Shown piece after piece: positions 8,658 through 17,228 of a stretch of DNA of 64,000 bases. Position 1 is the stretch's first letter. Each line of letters opens with the position of its first letter. The notes beneath the pieces were generated by a model. It did not search any database. It was not told the DNA's origin and saw only the letters and a list, made by a program, of their open reading frames with translations. The stretch spans positions 62,001 to 126,000 of the forward strand of contig CAVQAW010000008.1 in the NCBI GenBank assembly GCA_963710535.1, in the 5' to 3' direction. The position numbers and the translations under genes are program-made. This DNA comes from Pelagihabitans sp963710535 (lineage in GTDB: Bacteria; Bacteroidota; Bacteroidia; Flavobacteriales; Flavobacteriaceae).

Positions 8658-9576
8658 GTTATTCATTCCCATTTTATTTTTTACCTTCATCTGCATAGGT
8701 CAGGAGACCGAATTTACCACTGCACTCTATGAAACCTATGACTCCTACAGAGAAACCACATTGAACAAAAGGCGCATCAAATATGAAGCCCTGCAGCCCT
8801 TGATCAATGAATACCGGAACCATTCAAAATTCACCGTGAAAAAGGTTGGGCAGTCAATCGAAGGCCGCGACCTTAGTTTGATCAGCATTGGCAACGGGGC
8901 CATCAATGTGTTTTTATGGTCTCAAATGCATGGGGATGAACCGACGGCCACCCAGGCGATTTTCGATATTCTCAATTTTTTGGAAGCCAAGGAATTTTTA
9001 ATGGAAAAGGATACGATCTTGAGCAAGCTCACACTTCATTTTTTACCCATGCTGAATCCCGATGGGGCGGCGGTCTATCAGAGAAGAAATCGATTGGGCA
9101 TCGATATCAATAGGGATGCCTTGACACTGCAATCTCCCGAATCACGCACCCTTAAAAAAGTTCGGGACAGCCTGAATGCCGATTTCGGATTCAATCTACA
9201 TGACCAAAGTACCTATTACAACGCAGAACGAACCGAGAAACCAGCCACCATCTCCTATTTGGCACCCGCTTATAACTACGAGAAGGAAATCAATGAAGTG
9301 AGGGCGAATGCCATGAAGGTCATCGTGTTCATGAACAACATCATCCAAAAATATGCACCGGGCCAAGTAGGCCGGTACAACGACGACTTCGAACCCCGGG
9401 CTTTTGGCGACAATATCCAAAAATGGGGCACCAGTGCCATCTTGATCGAATCGGGCGGATATGCCAATGATGCCGAAAAACAAGAGATTCGCAAGTTGAA
9501 CTATGTTTCCATCCTCTCGGCAATCTATACCATCGCGAATGAAAACTACAAGGAGATACTCACTGGAAGACTATGA
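8647..9576 (+). pseudogene. M14 zinc carboxypeptidase, N-terminal part; apparent frameshift
   Basis: This is the catalytic part of an exported M14-family metallocarboxypeptidase, probably acting on cell-wall or dietary peptides. A signal peptide (LFIPILFFTFICIG) is followed by the zinc ligands His95 and Glu98 in MHGDEPTA and His185 in FNLHDQ. The substrate-side segment DINRDA and the catalytic Glu268 in ILIESGGY are also present. The reading frame ends at 9576, but the C-terminal domain seen in related flavobacterial proteins appears to continue in the next frame from about 9556. Deleting one A there would give KEYSLEDYEKIPEND without a break. The catalytic domain itself looks complete, so it may still be active. 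Confidence 0.75.
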
Positions 9577-10114
9577 AAAAATCCCGGAGAACGATCGCAA
9601 GCTATTCGATTTAAAAATCCGCAATGCCACCTATAACTTGCTGGGGAAGGACTATTTATTGGATTTGGGCATCAACAGGCTCGAAGTGGACAAAGCAGGA
9701 AACAACGATTTTTGGTACAGTAGCCAGATCATCGACCAAGGCGACCTTTCAACTTATTATGGTTATGAGGATTTGGAGGCAAGCGGACTATCTATAATGA
9801 AGGGGGGCGTATATCCGGAAAACCTAGTGAACATCGAAGCGATTAAAAAACTCGATATCATCAATATATTGAAATCGGGCTATACCTATCTCAGGATTGC
9901 CGATATCCCAAGCGATTTTAAGTCTTCCAATGTCCCCATCAATCTGATCGGAGCCGATTATAAGTTGCCTAAATTTGATGTGAAAGTTGGCAGGAATCCG
10001 ACCTTTCTGCTTGCAAAGGATGGAAAACCACGGTATGCGGTGATCAATGGCTTTTTGATCGACCTGGCAACCGGCGCCGGTGATTTCAAGAATGCGATGA
10101 TCTATCGGAAATAG
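9539..10114 (+). pseudogene. C-terminal domain of the M14 carboxypeptidase, out of frame
   Basis: This frame continues the peptidase protein after the apparent single-base shift near 9556. It encodes about 190 residues beginning YSLEDYEKIPENDRKLFDLK, with no signal peptide. The sequence has short beta-rich elements such as NRLEVDKAGNNDFWYSS, DQGDLSTYYGYEDLEASGL and AVINGFLIDLATG. An ATG at 9539 inside the upstream gene could give a separate protein, but a free-standing cytoplasmic protein made of an exported enzyme's tail is unlikely. I treat it as one broken gene with 8647-9576. The function of this domain is unknown to me. Confidence 0.65.
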
Positions 10115-10183
10115 TTCATTCATTCATGATCGAAACGGTTTTCAAGTTTATGGCGCAAACTGGATTTCAGTGCTTTCTCGGAA

Positions 10184-10351
10184 TCAATAACCGAATTGGA
10201 TCTTAAGGTTTGGACCGTGGATGAGCAAAACCACCAGCATAACAGATAACATAACAACGATTGAGGAAAAAAGGAGGAGGGTGGCGGCCTTATACCATTT
10301 GGTCATTTCGCTCAAGGCACTTTTCTGAAGGATTTCGTTGATCACATCCAT
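10184..10351 (-). CDS. Small single-span membrane protein (55 residues)
   Basis: A short open frame reads MDVINEILQKSALSEMTKWY, then a hydrophobic span rich in Leu, Val and Met (LLLFSSIVVMLSVMLVVLLI) and a short tail HGPNLKIQFGY. The amphipathic N-terminus followed by one membrane helix is protein-like, and an AAAGAAATC sequence lies just before the ATG. I do not recognise the family. It lies between convergent neighbours in a stretch of about 480 bases that otherwise holds only the terminator of the VWA gene. Confidence 0.55.
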   Translation of the reverse strand: MDVINEILQKSALSEMTKWYKAATLLLFSSIVVMLSVMLVVLLIHGPNLKIQFGY

Positions 10352-10542
10352 GATTTCTTTGTTTTTAATGAAACAGCATTCTAGTTTTTAGGATGTAGGT
10401 GGCTCACTTTCATTGGGTTGTTACCCTTAAAACAATTCAATGGCCAGAAACCCTACTTTTATTTTAAAGTATGGAAGATGGTATTGGGCGGGTTACCCGT
10501 GATATTTGAAATTTGAAGTACTGAGGATCGGCGGCTTACCAT

Positions 10543-10570
10543 AAAAAAAGCTCCCAAACCGGAAGCTTCT
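10543..10570 (-). terminator. Rho-independent terminator of the VWA lipoprotein gene
   Basis: On the minus strand AAGCTTCC and GGGAGCTT pair around a GGTTT loop and are followed by seven T residues. The hairpin lies about 30 bases past the VWA gene stop. Confidence 0.8.
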
Positions 10571-10599
10571 TCGATGACATAATAGATTATGATTTCCTG

Positions 10600-11694
10600 T
10601 TATTCACAGCCGCCGGTAAAACCTTTGGCGTTGAATTTGGTTTGTACCGCGCCTTGCCGGCTACCGGTCTTTACTTGGATCGCGAGGTTGTTTTCACCAC
10701 TGCCATCGCGCTTCGGACTGCAATATTCGAAAAGATAAAAGCTATTGGCCCGTTCCGAAATTTTTGTTGAAATATCGTTGAATGTAGCTTCCAACTCTTC
10801 CTTGTTTCCGGCAAAAACACTGGAAGTCTTACCCAAATCGGTGAGCACTTCAGTATCGATTTCCGCACCGAGACCTATGGTGAAAAAGGAAATATTGGCG
10901 TCTGCAGCATCCACTTTTTTCTGGGCTTCCTCTTTGGTGAACCTAGAGGCCTGATCCGTTCCATCGGTAAAGATGATTACTGAGGCGGCACCTATCTTTC
11001 CTCCAGCCGTGCTTGCGACCAAAACGCCCTGGGCGATATCCGTCGCTTTGATGACTGCACCATAGAGATCTGTTGATGGATCGTTACTGATGTCGTTGGT
11101 GATGCCGTCGATGGCCATGATCAAATCTTCCTTGGATGCGGTCAATGGATTGAGCAGGTGAAGCTTATTTTCACCATCGAACCAATATATCGCCATTTTA
11201 AACGACTCTTGGGTGGTGGTAGGCATCACATTGTTTACAAAACTTGTCGTTGCCGTTTTCAATTCGTCGAGGCTGCTGCTCAAAACACTATTGCTCAAGT
11301 CGAGTACCAAAAAGGCATTGTTGCTAAAAATCTGCGAATTGGGCGAGATTCTGGCCTGGGACTCAGAGGTGGAGATGATATTGAAACAAGCATCGTTTCT
11401 TCCCTGTTCATAAATCGTAAATTGACTCGCCGTAAGCCCCGATACCGGATTGCTATCCTTATCGGATACTTTAAATAAAATGGAGATTTTGCCGGGAAGG
11501 GTAGTGAATTGTTCTTGAATGGACAGGATCAGATCGTTTTCGCCTAGGTTCAGACAATCATCAACCGGTTCGCCCTTTCCCAATTCACCCGTGTTCAGGT
11601 TGAAATCTACATCGTTATCGGCATTTCCACAGGAAATTACATTGATAAGGACAAAGGCAAATAATGCTATTTTAAAGTATTTTTTCATTTTCAA
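10600..11694 (-). CDS. VWA-domain lipoprotein
   Basis: This 364-residue protein is a surface or periplasmic lipoprotein (lipobox VLINVISC). It has a von Willebrand type A domain from about residue 125 to 320. The metal-ion-dependent adhesion site is visible as LVLDLSNSV (DxSxS), with the later acidic strand VIIFTDGTDQ. A short beta-rich region before it (ISILFKVSDKDSNPVSG) may be an Ig-like domain. Two cysteines near the C-terminus (YCSPKRDG and GGCE) could form a disulphide. VWA proteins usually mediate binding, and the partner is not evident from the neighbours. Confidence 0.82.
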   Translation of the reverse strand: MKMKKYFKIALFAFVLINVISCGNADNDVDFNLNTGELGKGEPVDDCLNLGENDLILSIQEQFTTLPGKISILFKVSDKDSNPVSGLTASQFTIYEQGRNDACFNIISTSESQARISPNSQIFSNNAFLVLDLSNSVLSSSLDELKTATTSFVNNVMPTTTQESFKMAIYWFDGENKLHLLNPLTASKEDLIMAIDGITNDISNDPSTDLYGAVIKATDIAQGVLVASTAGGKIGAASVIIFTDGTDQASRFTKEEAQKKVDAADANISFFTIGLGAEIDTEVLTDLGKTSSVFAGNKEELEATFNDISTKISERANSFYLFEYCSPKRDGSGENNLAIQVKTGSRQGAVQTKFNAKGFTGGCE

Positions 11695-11818
11695 AGATTA
11701 AATAGGTTCAACCATGAGAACGGGCAAATAGGATTAAAATTATAGTCGGTATAAAAATTATTGTTAAACAATGTTAAATGATTTTTGTAGCTTTCAATTG
11801 AAATTAAAAAACTATAAA

Positions 11819-12754
11819 ATGAAGCCTTTTCCCAAAATCGTTCATGTACTCATTTTACTGGTTAGTTATAACGGTTGCATGGCACAGACCGTGGCGGAAA
11901 AGTTGGGATATCCTCCAGATGCGAAGTTGTTGATCATTCACGCCGATGATTTGGGATTGGCGCATTCCCAAAATAGCGCGAGCATAAAAGCCCTCGAAAA
12001 TAGTCCGGTGAATTCGGCCAGTATTATGGTTCCTTGTCCATGGTTTCCTGAAATCGCCGCCTATGCCCGGGAAAATCCCTCTGCTGATCTGGGCCTCCAC
12101 CTTACCTTAACCAGCGAATGGAAGTATTTTAAATGGGGCCCGGTAAGTTCGAAAGATTCGGTGCTGAGTCTGGTTGATAAAAATGGCTACTTTTATCCTT
12201 CGGTACCCGATGTGGTGGTGAAGGCAAACCCTTCAGAAGCCGAATGGGAAATGCGCAACCAGATCAAAATGGCCTATGCACAGGGCATTGACGTCACCCA
12301 TTTGGATGCCCATATGGGTGCTGCCGTCAGCAAGCTCGATTTGGCCATCGCATATTTAAAATTAGGGAGAGAATTTGGACTCCCAGTATTGATGGATGAC
12401 AGAATTTATGCCATGGACGATCCACGAATAAAATCAATGCTCGACTCCAAAACGGTGGTTCTGGATGCCATTCATACCATTGAACCCGAGGCATATAAGG
12501 AGGGCTCCGGTAAATATTACGCGAATTTGTTCCAAAACTTAAAGCCTGGGCTCAATGCGTTATTGATCCATCTTGCCTATGACGATTCGGAAATGAAGGG
12601 AGTCGCGGTCGATCATCCCGAATGGGGCGCGGCCTGGCGTCAAGCTGATTTTGATTTTTTTACCAGTGCAGAATGCGGGCAATTGCTGAAAGAAAACAAC
12701 ATCATTACGGTGACTTGGCGTGAACTACGCGATAAGGTGGTCCGTTCAAAATAA
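11819..12754 (+). CDS. Secreted ChbG/YdjC-type polysaccharide deacetylase
   Basis: This is a carbohydrate deacetylase of the ChbG/HpnK (YdjC) family, 311 residues from the chosen ATG. The upstream alternative start adds 16 residues that do not fit a signal peptide. The signal (VHVLILLVSYNGCMAQ) sends it to the periplasm. The metal-binding aspartates are in IIHADDLGLAHSQN, the histidines in LGLHLTLTSEW and VTHLDAHMG, and a C-terminal histidine in LIHLAYDDSEM. Characterised members deacetylate chito-oligosaccharides or hopanoid sugars. The substrate here is likely an acetylated sugar, but the neighbours do not fix it. It lies upstream of a DUF1080 protein gene. Confidence 0.85.
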   Translation: MKPFPKIVHVLILLVSYNGCMAQTVAEKLGYPPDAKLLIIHADDLGLAHSQNSASIKALENSPVNSASIMVPCPWFPEIAAYARENPSADLGLHLTLTSEWKYFKWGPVSSKDSVLSLVDKNGYFYPSVPDVVVKANPSEAEWEMRNQIKMAYAQGIDVTHLDAHMGAAVSKLDLAIAYLKLGREFGLPVLMDDRIYAMDDPRIKSMLDSKTVVLDAIHTIEPEAYKEGSGKYYANLFQNLKPGLNALLIHLAYDDSEMKGVAVDHPEWGAAWRQADFDFFTSAECGQLLKENNIITVTWRELRDKVVRSK

Positions 12755-12874
12755 AGGGTTCCCTTAACTTTTTGTCCAAAGAAAGGGATTCGACCAAGCA
12801 ATGGCTGAATAACTCCTGATTTTGGGGCAAGTTGAAGCTATATGTAGAATAATTTTAATCCAAGAACGAATAAA

Positions 12875-13498
12875 ATGAAAAGTATTGCAATTTTCTGCTT
12901 GTTGCTGACCTTCAAAATGGGTGCCCAAGATTGGGTGCCCCTTTACAACGGCATCGACCTTCAGGGTTGGGAACAGCTCGGTGAGGTAGACTACGAGATC
13001 GAGGATGGGGTCCTATATTTAAAAGGGGGGCAAGGCCTTTTATGGTGTAAAGCCAGGGAATTGGGTAATGTTACCCTGCGCGTTATCTATTCGGGCGCCA
13101 AGAAAAACAATCCAGGAATCCTGCTCCGTATCCCCCAAGTGCCCACAGAAGCTTGGATGGCTGCCAGTAGGAGTTATGAGATAAAGCTCGACGATAAAAA
13201 CGTCAAAAGGAATTCCAAAAACAACAAATATAAATCTAGGGGAAAGGGGAAAAAGGATGATGAGTCGGAATGGGATGTTCTCGAAATCACCTTAAACGGT
13301 TATCAGACCATCATAAAAATGAACGATGTTATCATGGCCGATTATACCGATGGTAATCCGGTGCGTTCAAAGAAAGTCAAAAAGGATAGCGGAGGAGAAG
13401 GCAATATGCCCGAATATGGTTTTTTGGGCATTCAGAACCGTGGCAAAGAGGATGAGATAGGTATTAAGGAAATAAGCTATTTAGACCTTTCCCGATAG
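12875..13498 (+). CDS. Secreted DUF1080 (3-keto-disaccharide hydrolase-type) protein
   Basis: This 207-residue protein has a signal peptide (IAIFCLLLTFKMGAQ) and the DUF1080 beta-sandwich opening WVPLYNGIDLQGWEQ. Strands such as VTLRVIYSGAKKNNPGILLR and MPEYGFLGIQNRGKEDEIG follow the family pattern. An unusual basic insertion near residues 110-125 (NSKNNKYKSRGKGKK) interrupts the fold. DUF1080 includes enzymes acting on 3-keto-glycosides, but many members are uncharacterised. It is one of three DUF1080 proteins in the window. The divergence between them suggests different substrates, which is inference. Confidence 0.8.
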   Translation: MKSIAIFCLLLTFKMGAQDWVPLYNGIDLQGWEQLGEVDYEIEDGVLYLKGGQGLLWCKARELGNVTLRVIYSGAKKNNPGILLRIPQVPTEAWMAASRSYEIKLDDKNVKRNSKNNKYKSRGKGKKDDESEWDVLEITLNGYQTIIKMNDVIMADYTDGNPVRSKKVKKDSGGEGNMPEYGFLGIQNRGKEDEIGIKEISYLDLSR

Positions 13499-13534
13499 CG
13501 ATTGACAGATGTTTTTTTTGAAACGGCAGCAAGC

Positions 13535-13566
13535 GACTAAAAAATAACGAACGTTATTTTTTAGTC
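13535..13566. other. 32-base perfect inverted repeat
   Basis: GACTAAAAAATAACG at 13535-13549 and CGTTATTTTTTAGTC at 13552-13566 are exact reverse complements separated by AA. It lies 37 bases after the DUF1080 stop and 58 bases before the DUF5916 start. As RNA it forms a long stem with a T run inside the right arm. It could be a bidirectional terminator or an operator. Confidence 0.75.
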
Positions 13567-13623
13567 AAGCAACCCTTCATCATTATCTGAAAATGGGCAA
13601 CATTCACCACTGAATCCAAAAAA

Positions 13624-15861
13624 TTGGTAGTACAACCCTTCAAGCAAATAACAACCTACAACGGTTATCGATCTACAGGATCCGGCTTATCTATCTTATG
13701 GACTCTAGGACTAGTGCTTTTGGTCAATATGTCGCTTTATTCCCAAAAAAAGAACGAATCATTTCGGTTACATATCAAAAAAACCAATTACCCTTTAACG
13801 ATTGATGGCGTTGGTGACGACCAAGCATGGCAAGACACCGAAGTGGCGAAGGATTTTTATATGGTACTGCCGATGGATACCGATAAGGCCAATGAAAAGA
13901 CCGAGATCCGGATGACCTATGATGAAAAGAACCTTTATCTCCTGGCTACCTTTTATCACAGTAAAAAAGGCCCATATTTCGTAGAGTCGCTCCGCCGGGA
14001 TTTTTCATTTGGGAAAAACGATAATTTTTTATTGTTCATAGACCCCTTCAACAACCAGACTAGCGGTTTTTCGTTTGGTTCCAATGCCTTTGGCGCCCAA
14101 TGGGACGGCACCATGTTCAATGGTGGGAATGTAGATCTTAACTGGGACAGCAAATGGATTTCGGAAGTGACCCGCGATGATGAAAAATGGGTCTTTGAAA
14201 TGGCCCTCCCCTTTAAATCGATACGCTATGAGAGTGGGGTGACCGAATGGGGCATCAACTTCAGCCGATTGGATTTGAAGTCAACGGAAAAATCGAGCTG
14301 GACCCCGATTCCCAGGCAGTTTCCCACGGCTTCCTTGGCATATACGGGGACTTTGGTCTGGGATGCCCCACCACCGCCTCCAGGGATTAATTTTTCGGTG
14401 ATTCCCTATCTTTTGGGAACGGTTTCACAGGACTTGGAAAACAATGCCGACTCAAAATTTGAAACCAAAGTTGGGGGAGATGTAAAATTCAGCCTTACTT
14501 CTTCCCTGAATCTAGACCTCACGGTGAACCCCGATTTTTCGCAGGTGGAGGTAGACCGTCAGGTAACCAACCTCGACAGGTTTGAACTTTTTTTTCCCGA
14601 AAGACGGCAGTTTTTCCTTGAAAACGCGGACTTGTTCGCCAATTTCGGCTATGCCACCATACGGCCTTTCTTTTCCCGTCGTATAGGACTAGGCGTTCCG
14701 ATTCAAGGTGGCGCCAGGGTCAGTGGTAATCTGAACAAAAAATGGCGCATGGGCCTGATGGACATGCAGACCTCCAGCATAGATGATACTGGCCTTCCAA
14801 GTCAGAATTTTGGGGTGCTTTCGCTGCAACGAAAAGTTTTCAGCCGGTCTAATATCAACTTGATGTTTGTGAACAAGGAATCGACCAACTACCCGATGGA
14901 AAACGATTCGCTGCGATCGCTTTACCCCAAGTTCAACAGAAACATCGGTATGGAATACAATCTGGCCTCGCCCAATAACCTATGGACCGGCAAGGCCTTT
15001 TTTTTAAAATCGTTTGCACCTAGTCAAGTGGGTAACGGGGTTACCCAAGGGGCACATCTCGAATATTTCAGCCGTAGGTGGAACTGGCGTGTACAGGAAG
15101 AATGGGTAGGCGAGGACTATACCGCCGAAGTAGGTTTTGTACCCCGAAGGGGCTATGTGAGTCTCTCTGGTTATTTTGGCCATTTGATGTTTCCAAAAAG
15201 TGGAAAAATTTTAAGCCATGGGCCTAAATTAAGGTCTACTTATTTTTTCAATGAAAGCTTTAATGCCACAGATTACCTTAACCTATTCGAATATGGCTTC
15301 GATTTTATAGACCGAAGTAACCTGAAATTGTTTATAGGGGATGAATTCGTACGGTTGCTTTCCGATTTCGACCCCACACGTTTGGGTATTGCAGACTTAC
15401 CGACCGGTACCGAGAACCGATGGCAGGCCTTTGCATGGGAATATACCTCCAAACCACAAAGCTTGTTCACCTATACTTTCAACGGCCGCATCGGGGGCTA
15501 TTATGAAAATGGCACCCGTACCAGCCTTACGACCGAAATTGGGTATCGATTCCAACCCTACGTAAGCCTAATCACCAACCTTAACTACAATCATATCGAG
15601 CTGCCGTCGCCATGGAATACCAATCAATTTTGGCTGATTGGGGCAGGGGCCGATATTACCTTTACCAATAAAATATTCTTTGCCAACCTTTTTCAATATA
15701 ACGAACAGACCAAAAACCTCAATGTAAATTCCCGCTTTCAATGGCGCTACAGTCCCGCTTCAGATCTGTTTCTGGTCTATACCAACAACTATTTCATCGC
15801 CCCTTTGGAAGGGCGAAATTGGGGACTTACCTTAAAATTGACTTATTGGTTTAATAAATAG
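13624..15861 (+). CDS. DUF5916 outer-membrane protein with CBM9-like domain
   Basis: This 745-residue protein has a signal peptide (LSILWTLGLVLLVNMSLYSQ) and a CBM9-like beta-sandwich at about residues 45-240 (YPLTIDGVGDDQAWQDTEVA, MTYDEKNLYLLATFY). The rest matches DUF5916, a beta-barrel-like family: LDLTVNPDFSQVEVDRQVTN and ELFFPERRQFFLENADLF are hallmark segments. The protein ends in an aromatic strand LTLKLTYWF, as outer-membrane barrels do. The frame opens at 13591 with no ATG before the signal peptide, so a TTG start at 13624 is chosen. An ATG at 13729 would remove the signal. The role, possibly glycan binding or transport, is unknown. Confidence 0.82.
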   Translation: MVVQPFKQITTYNGYRSTGSGLSILWTLGLVLLVNMSLYSQKKNESFRLHIKKTNYPLTIDGVGDDQAWQDTEVAKDFYMVLPMDTDKANEKTEIRMTYDEKNLYLLATFYHSKKGPYFVESLRRDFSFGKNDNFLLFIDPFNNQTSGFSFGSNAFGAQWDGTMFNGGNVDLNWDSKWISEVTRDDEKWVFEMALPFKSIRYESGVTEWGINFSRLDLKSTEKSSWTPIPRQFPTASLAYTGTLVWDAPPPPPGINFSVIPYLLGTVSQDLENNADSKFETKVGGDVKFSLTSSLNLDLTVNPDFSQVEVDRQVTNLDRFELFFPERRQFFLENADLFANFGYATIRPFFSRRIGLGVPIQGGARVSGNLNKKWRMGLMDMQTSSIDDTGLPSQNFGVLSLQRKVFSRSNINLMFVNKESTNYPMENDSLRSLYPKFNRNIGMEYNLASPNNLWTGKAFFLKSFAPSQVGNGVTQGAHLEYFSRRWNWRVQEEWVGEDYTAEVGFVPRRGYVSLSGYFGHLMFPKSGKILSHGPKLRSTYFFNESFNATDYLNLFEYGFDFIDRSNLKLFIGDEFVRLLSDFDPTRLGIADLPTGTENRWQAFAWEYTSKPQSLFTYTFNGRIGGYYENGTRTSLTTEIGYRFQPYVSLITNLNYNHIELPSPWNTNQFWLIGAGADITFTNKIFFANLFQYNEQTKNLNVNSRFQWRYSPASDLFLVYTNNYFIAPLEGRNWGLTLKLTYWFNK

Positions 15862-15891
15862 ATTAACTTAATAAATAATACTATATATACT

Positions 15892-15906
15892 ATTACTTGA
15901 AGTAAT
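15892..15906. promoter_or_regulatory. Palindrome upstream of the NagB-like gene
   Basis: ATTACTT-G-AAGTAAT is a perfect inverted repeat 25 bases before the start at 15931. It sits in an AT-rich leader where a promoter would be expected. It could be an operator, but the cognate regulator is unknown. Confidence 0.4.
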
Positions 15907-15930
15907 ACTTTACATAAAAGTGTAATGTAA

Positions 15931-16641
15931 ATGAAGATAATCGAGTGCTCCGATTATAAGGAGTTGAGTGATTTGGCTGCAAAGCAGATCGAATCGTACC
16001 TTTTGCATAAACCCAAACAATGGCTTGCCATGGCTACGGGCAATTCTCCGATTGGGGTATATGCCAACTTGGTAGCAACCTATTCAAGAAATCCCGCTCT
16101 TTTTGAACAGATGGGTGTGGTTAAGCTCGATGAATGGTGCGGAATCGCTTCGGATGCCCCGTTTTCATGTGAATCATTTCTACATGAACATATCATAAAG
16201 CCTATGCAAATCGATGCAGACCGCTACATTTCATTGAACGGCGATGCAGCGGATCCAGAATTGGAGACCGAACGTATAGGGCAGCGGTTATTGGAAATGG
16301 GAGGAATCGATGGCTGTGTATTGGGTTTGGGCAAAAATGGCCATCTTGGCTTTAATGAGCCTGGGGAAATGTTGAAAGCGCATGCCCATGTAGCCACTTT
16401 GAGCAAAACCTCGCAGCAACACGGGATGATTGCAGGGGCAATCAGAAGGCCCGCGAAGGGACTTACCTTAGGCATGGCGGACATTATGGGCGCTGAGCTG
16501 GTCATTCTTTTGGTCACGGGCAGTGGCAAGTCGGAATGCTGGAAAACCTTGGAATCGGGCCAAATCACTACCCAATGCCCTGCTTCCTTGTTACATCTGC
16601 ATCAAAACGTTTTTTGTTTTGTCGATCGAAGTTCGCTTTGA
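15931..16641 (+). CDS. Glucosamine/galactosamine-6-phosphate deaminase-like protein
   Basis: This 236-residue cytoplasmic protein belongs to the NagB/AgaI sugar-phosphate isomerase family. Motifs are LAMATGNSPIGVYANLV for phosphate binding, VVKLDEWCG with the catalytic-type aspartate, and LGLGKNGHLGFNEPG with the ring-opening histidine. The C-terminal VTGSGKSECW is also typical. It would convert an amino-sugar phosphate to a ketose phosphate and ammonia. The sequence resembles AgaI-type proteins as much as NagB, so no symbol is given. It stands alone with a palindromic leader, and no other amino-sugar catabolic enzyme is next to it. Confidence 0.8.
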   Translation: MKIIECSDYKELSDLAAKQIESYLLHKPKQWLAMATGNSPIGVYANLVATYSRNPALFEQMGVVKLDEWCGIASDAPFSCESFLHEHIIKPMQIDADRYISLNGDAADPELETERIGQRLLEMGGIDGCVLGLGKNGHLGFNEPGEMLKAHAHVATLSKTSQQHGMIAGAIRRPAKGLTLGMADIMGAELVILLVTGSGKSECWKTLESGQITTQCPASLLHLHQNVFCFVDRSSL

Positions 16642-16749
16642 GATTTTAAAGGGCCATGTATTAACCAAAAAAATTGTTAAAGTGTCCACCGGTCGATGCA
16701 ATTTTTACTAATTTAAACAAGTGTTAATACTTCAATAAAATCAACCGTT

Positions 16750-17211
16750 ATGCCTACATTTCAAATAACCGTCAATGGAGAATCGAAATCGGTGGAAGCT
16801 GCCGAAGATAGCCCGGTATTATGGGTTTTAAGGGACCAACTAGACCTTGTTGGTACCAAATTTGGCTGTGGAATCGCACAATGTGGGGCCTGCACGATCC
16901 ATTTGGACGGCAATGCGGTTCGCAGTTGTTCCCTGACCATGGCGCAAGTAGAGGGGAAATCGATTACAACCATCGAAGGACTTTCCAAGGATGGTTCCCA
17001 TCCGGTTCAACAGGCCTGGAAAGAAATCGATGTGCCCCAATGCGGCTATTGTCAATCCGGTCAAATGATGACCGCTTCGGCATTTTTGGGAAAAAACCCC
17101 AATCCTACCGAAGAAGAAATTAAAAATGCCATGAATGGCAACATTTGCCGTTGTGCATCGTATACCAGAATTTATAAGGCCGTAGAAATGGCCGCTCAAA
17201 AAATGGCCTAA
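16750..17211 (+). CDS. [2Fe-2S] subunit of a molybdenum hydroxylase (IorA-like)
   Basis: This 153-residue protein is the small electron-transfer subunit of a xanthine-oxidase-family enzyme. It has a plant-type ferredoxin cluster site (CGIAQCGACTIHLDGNAVRSC) and the second [2Fe-2S] site in the helical domain (CGYCQSGQMM and GNICRCASY). All eight cysteines are present. It has no signal peptide and probably leaves the cell bound to the Tat-targeted large subunit encoded 17 bases downstream. It would pass electrons from the molybdenum site to an external acceptor. The two-subunit form without a flavin subunit resembles isoquinoline 1-oxidoreductase and related aldehyde dehydrogenases. Confidence 0.92.
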   Translation: MPTFQITVNGESKSVEAAEDSPVLWVLRDQLDLVGTKFGCGIAQCGACTIHLDGNAVRSCSLTMAQVEGKSITTIEGLSKDGSHPVQQAWKEIDVPQCGYCQSGQMMTASAFLGKNPNPTEEEIKNAMNGNICRCASYTRIYKAVEMAAQKMA

Positions 17212-17228
17212 TTTTAAAAAACATCAAC

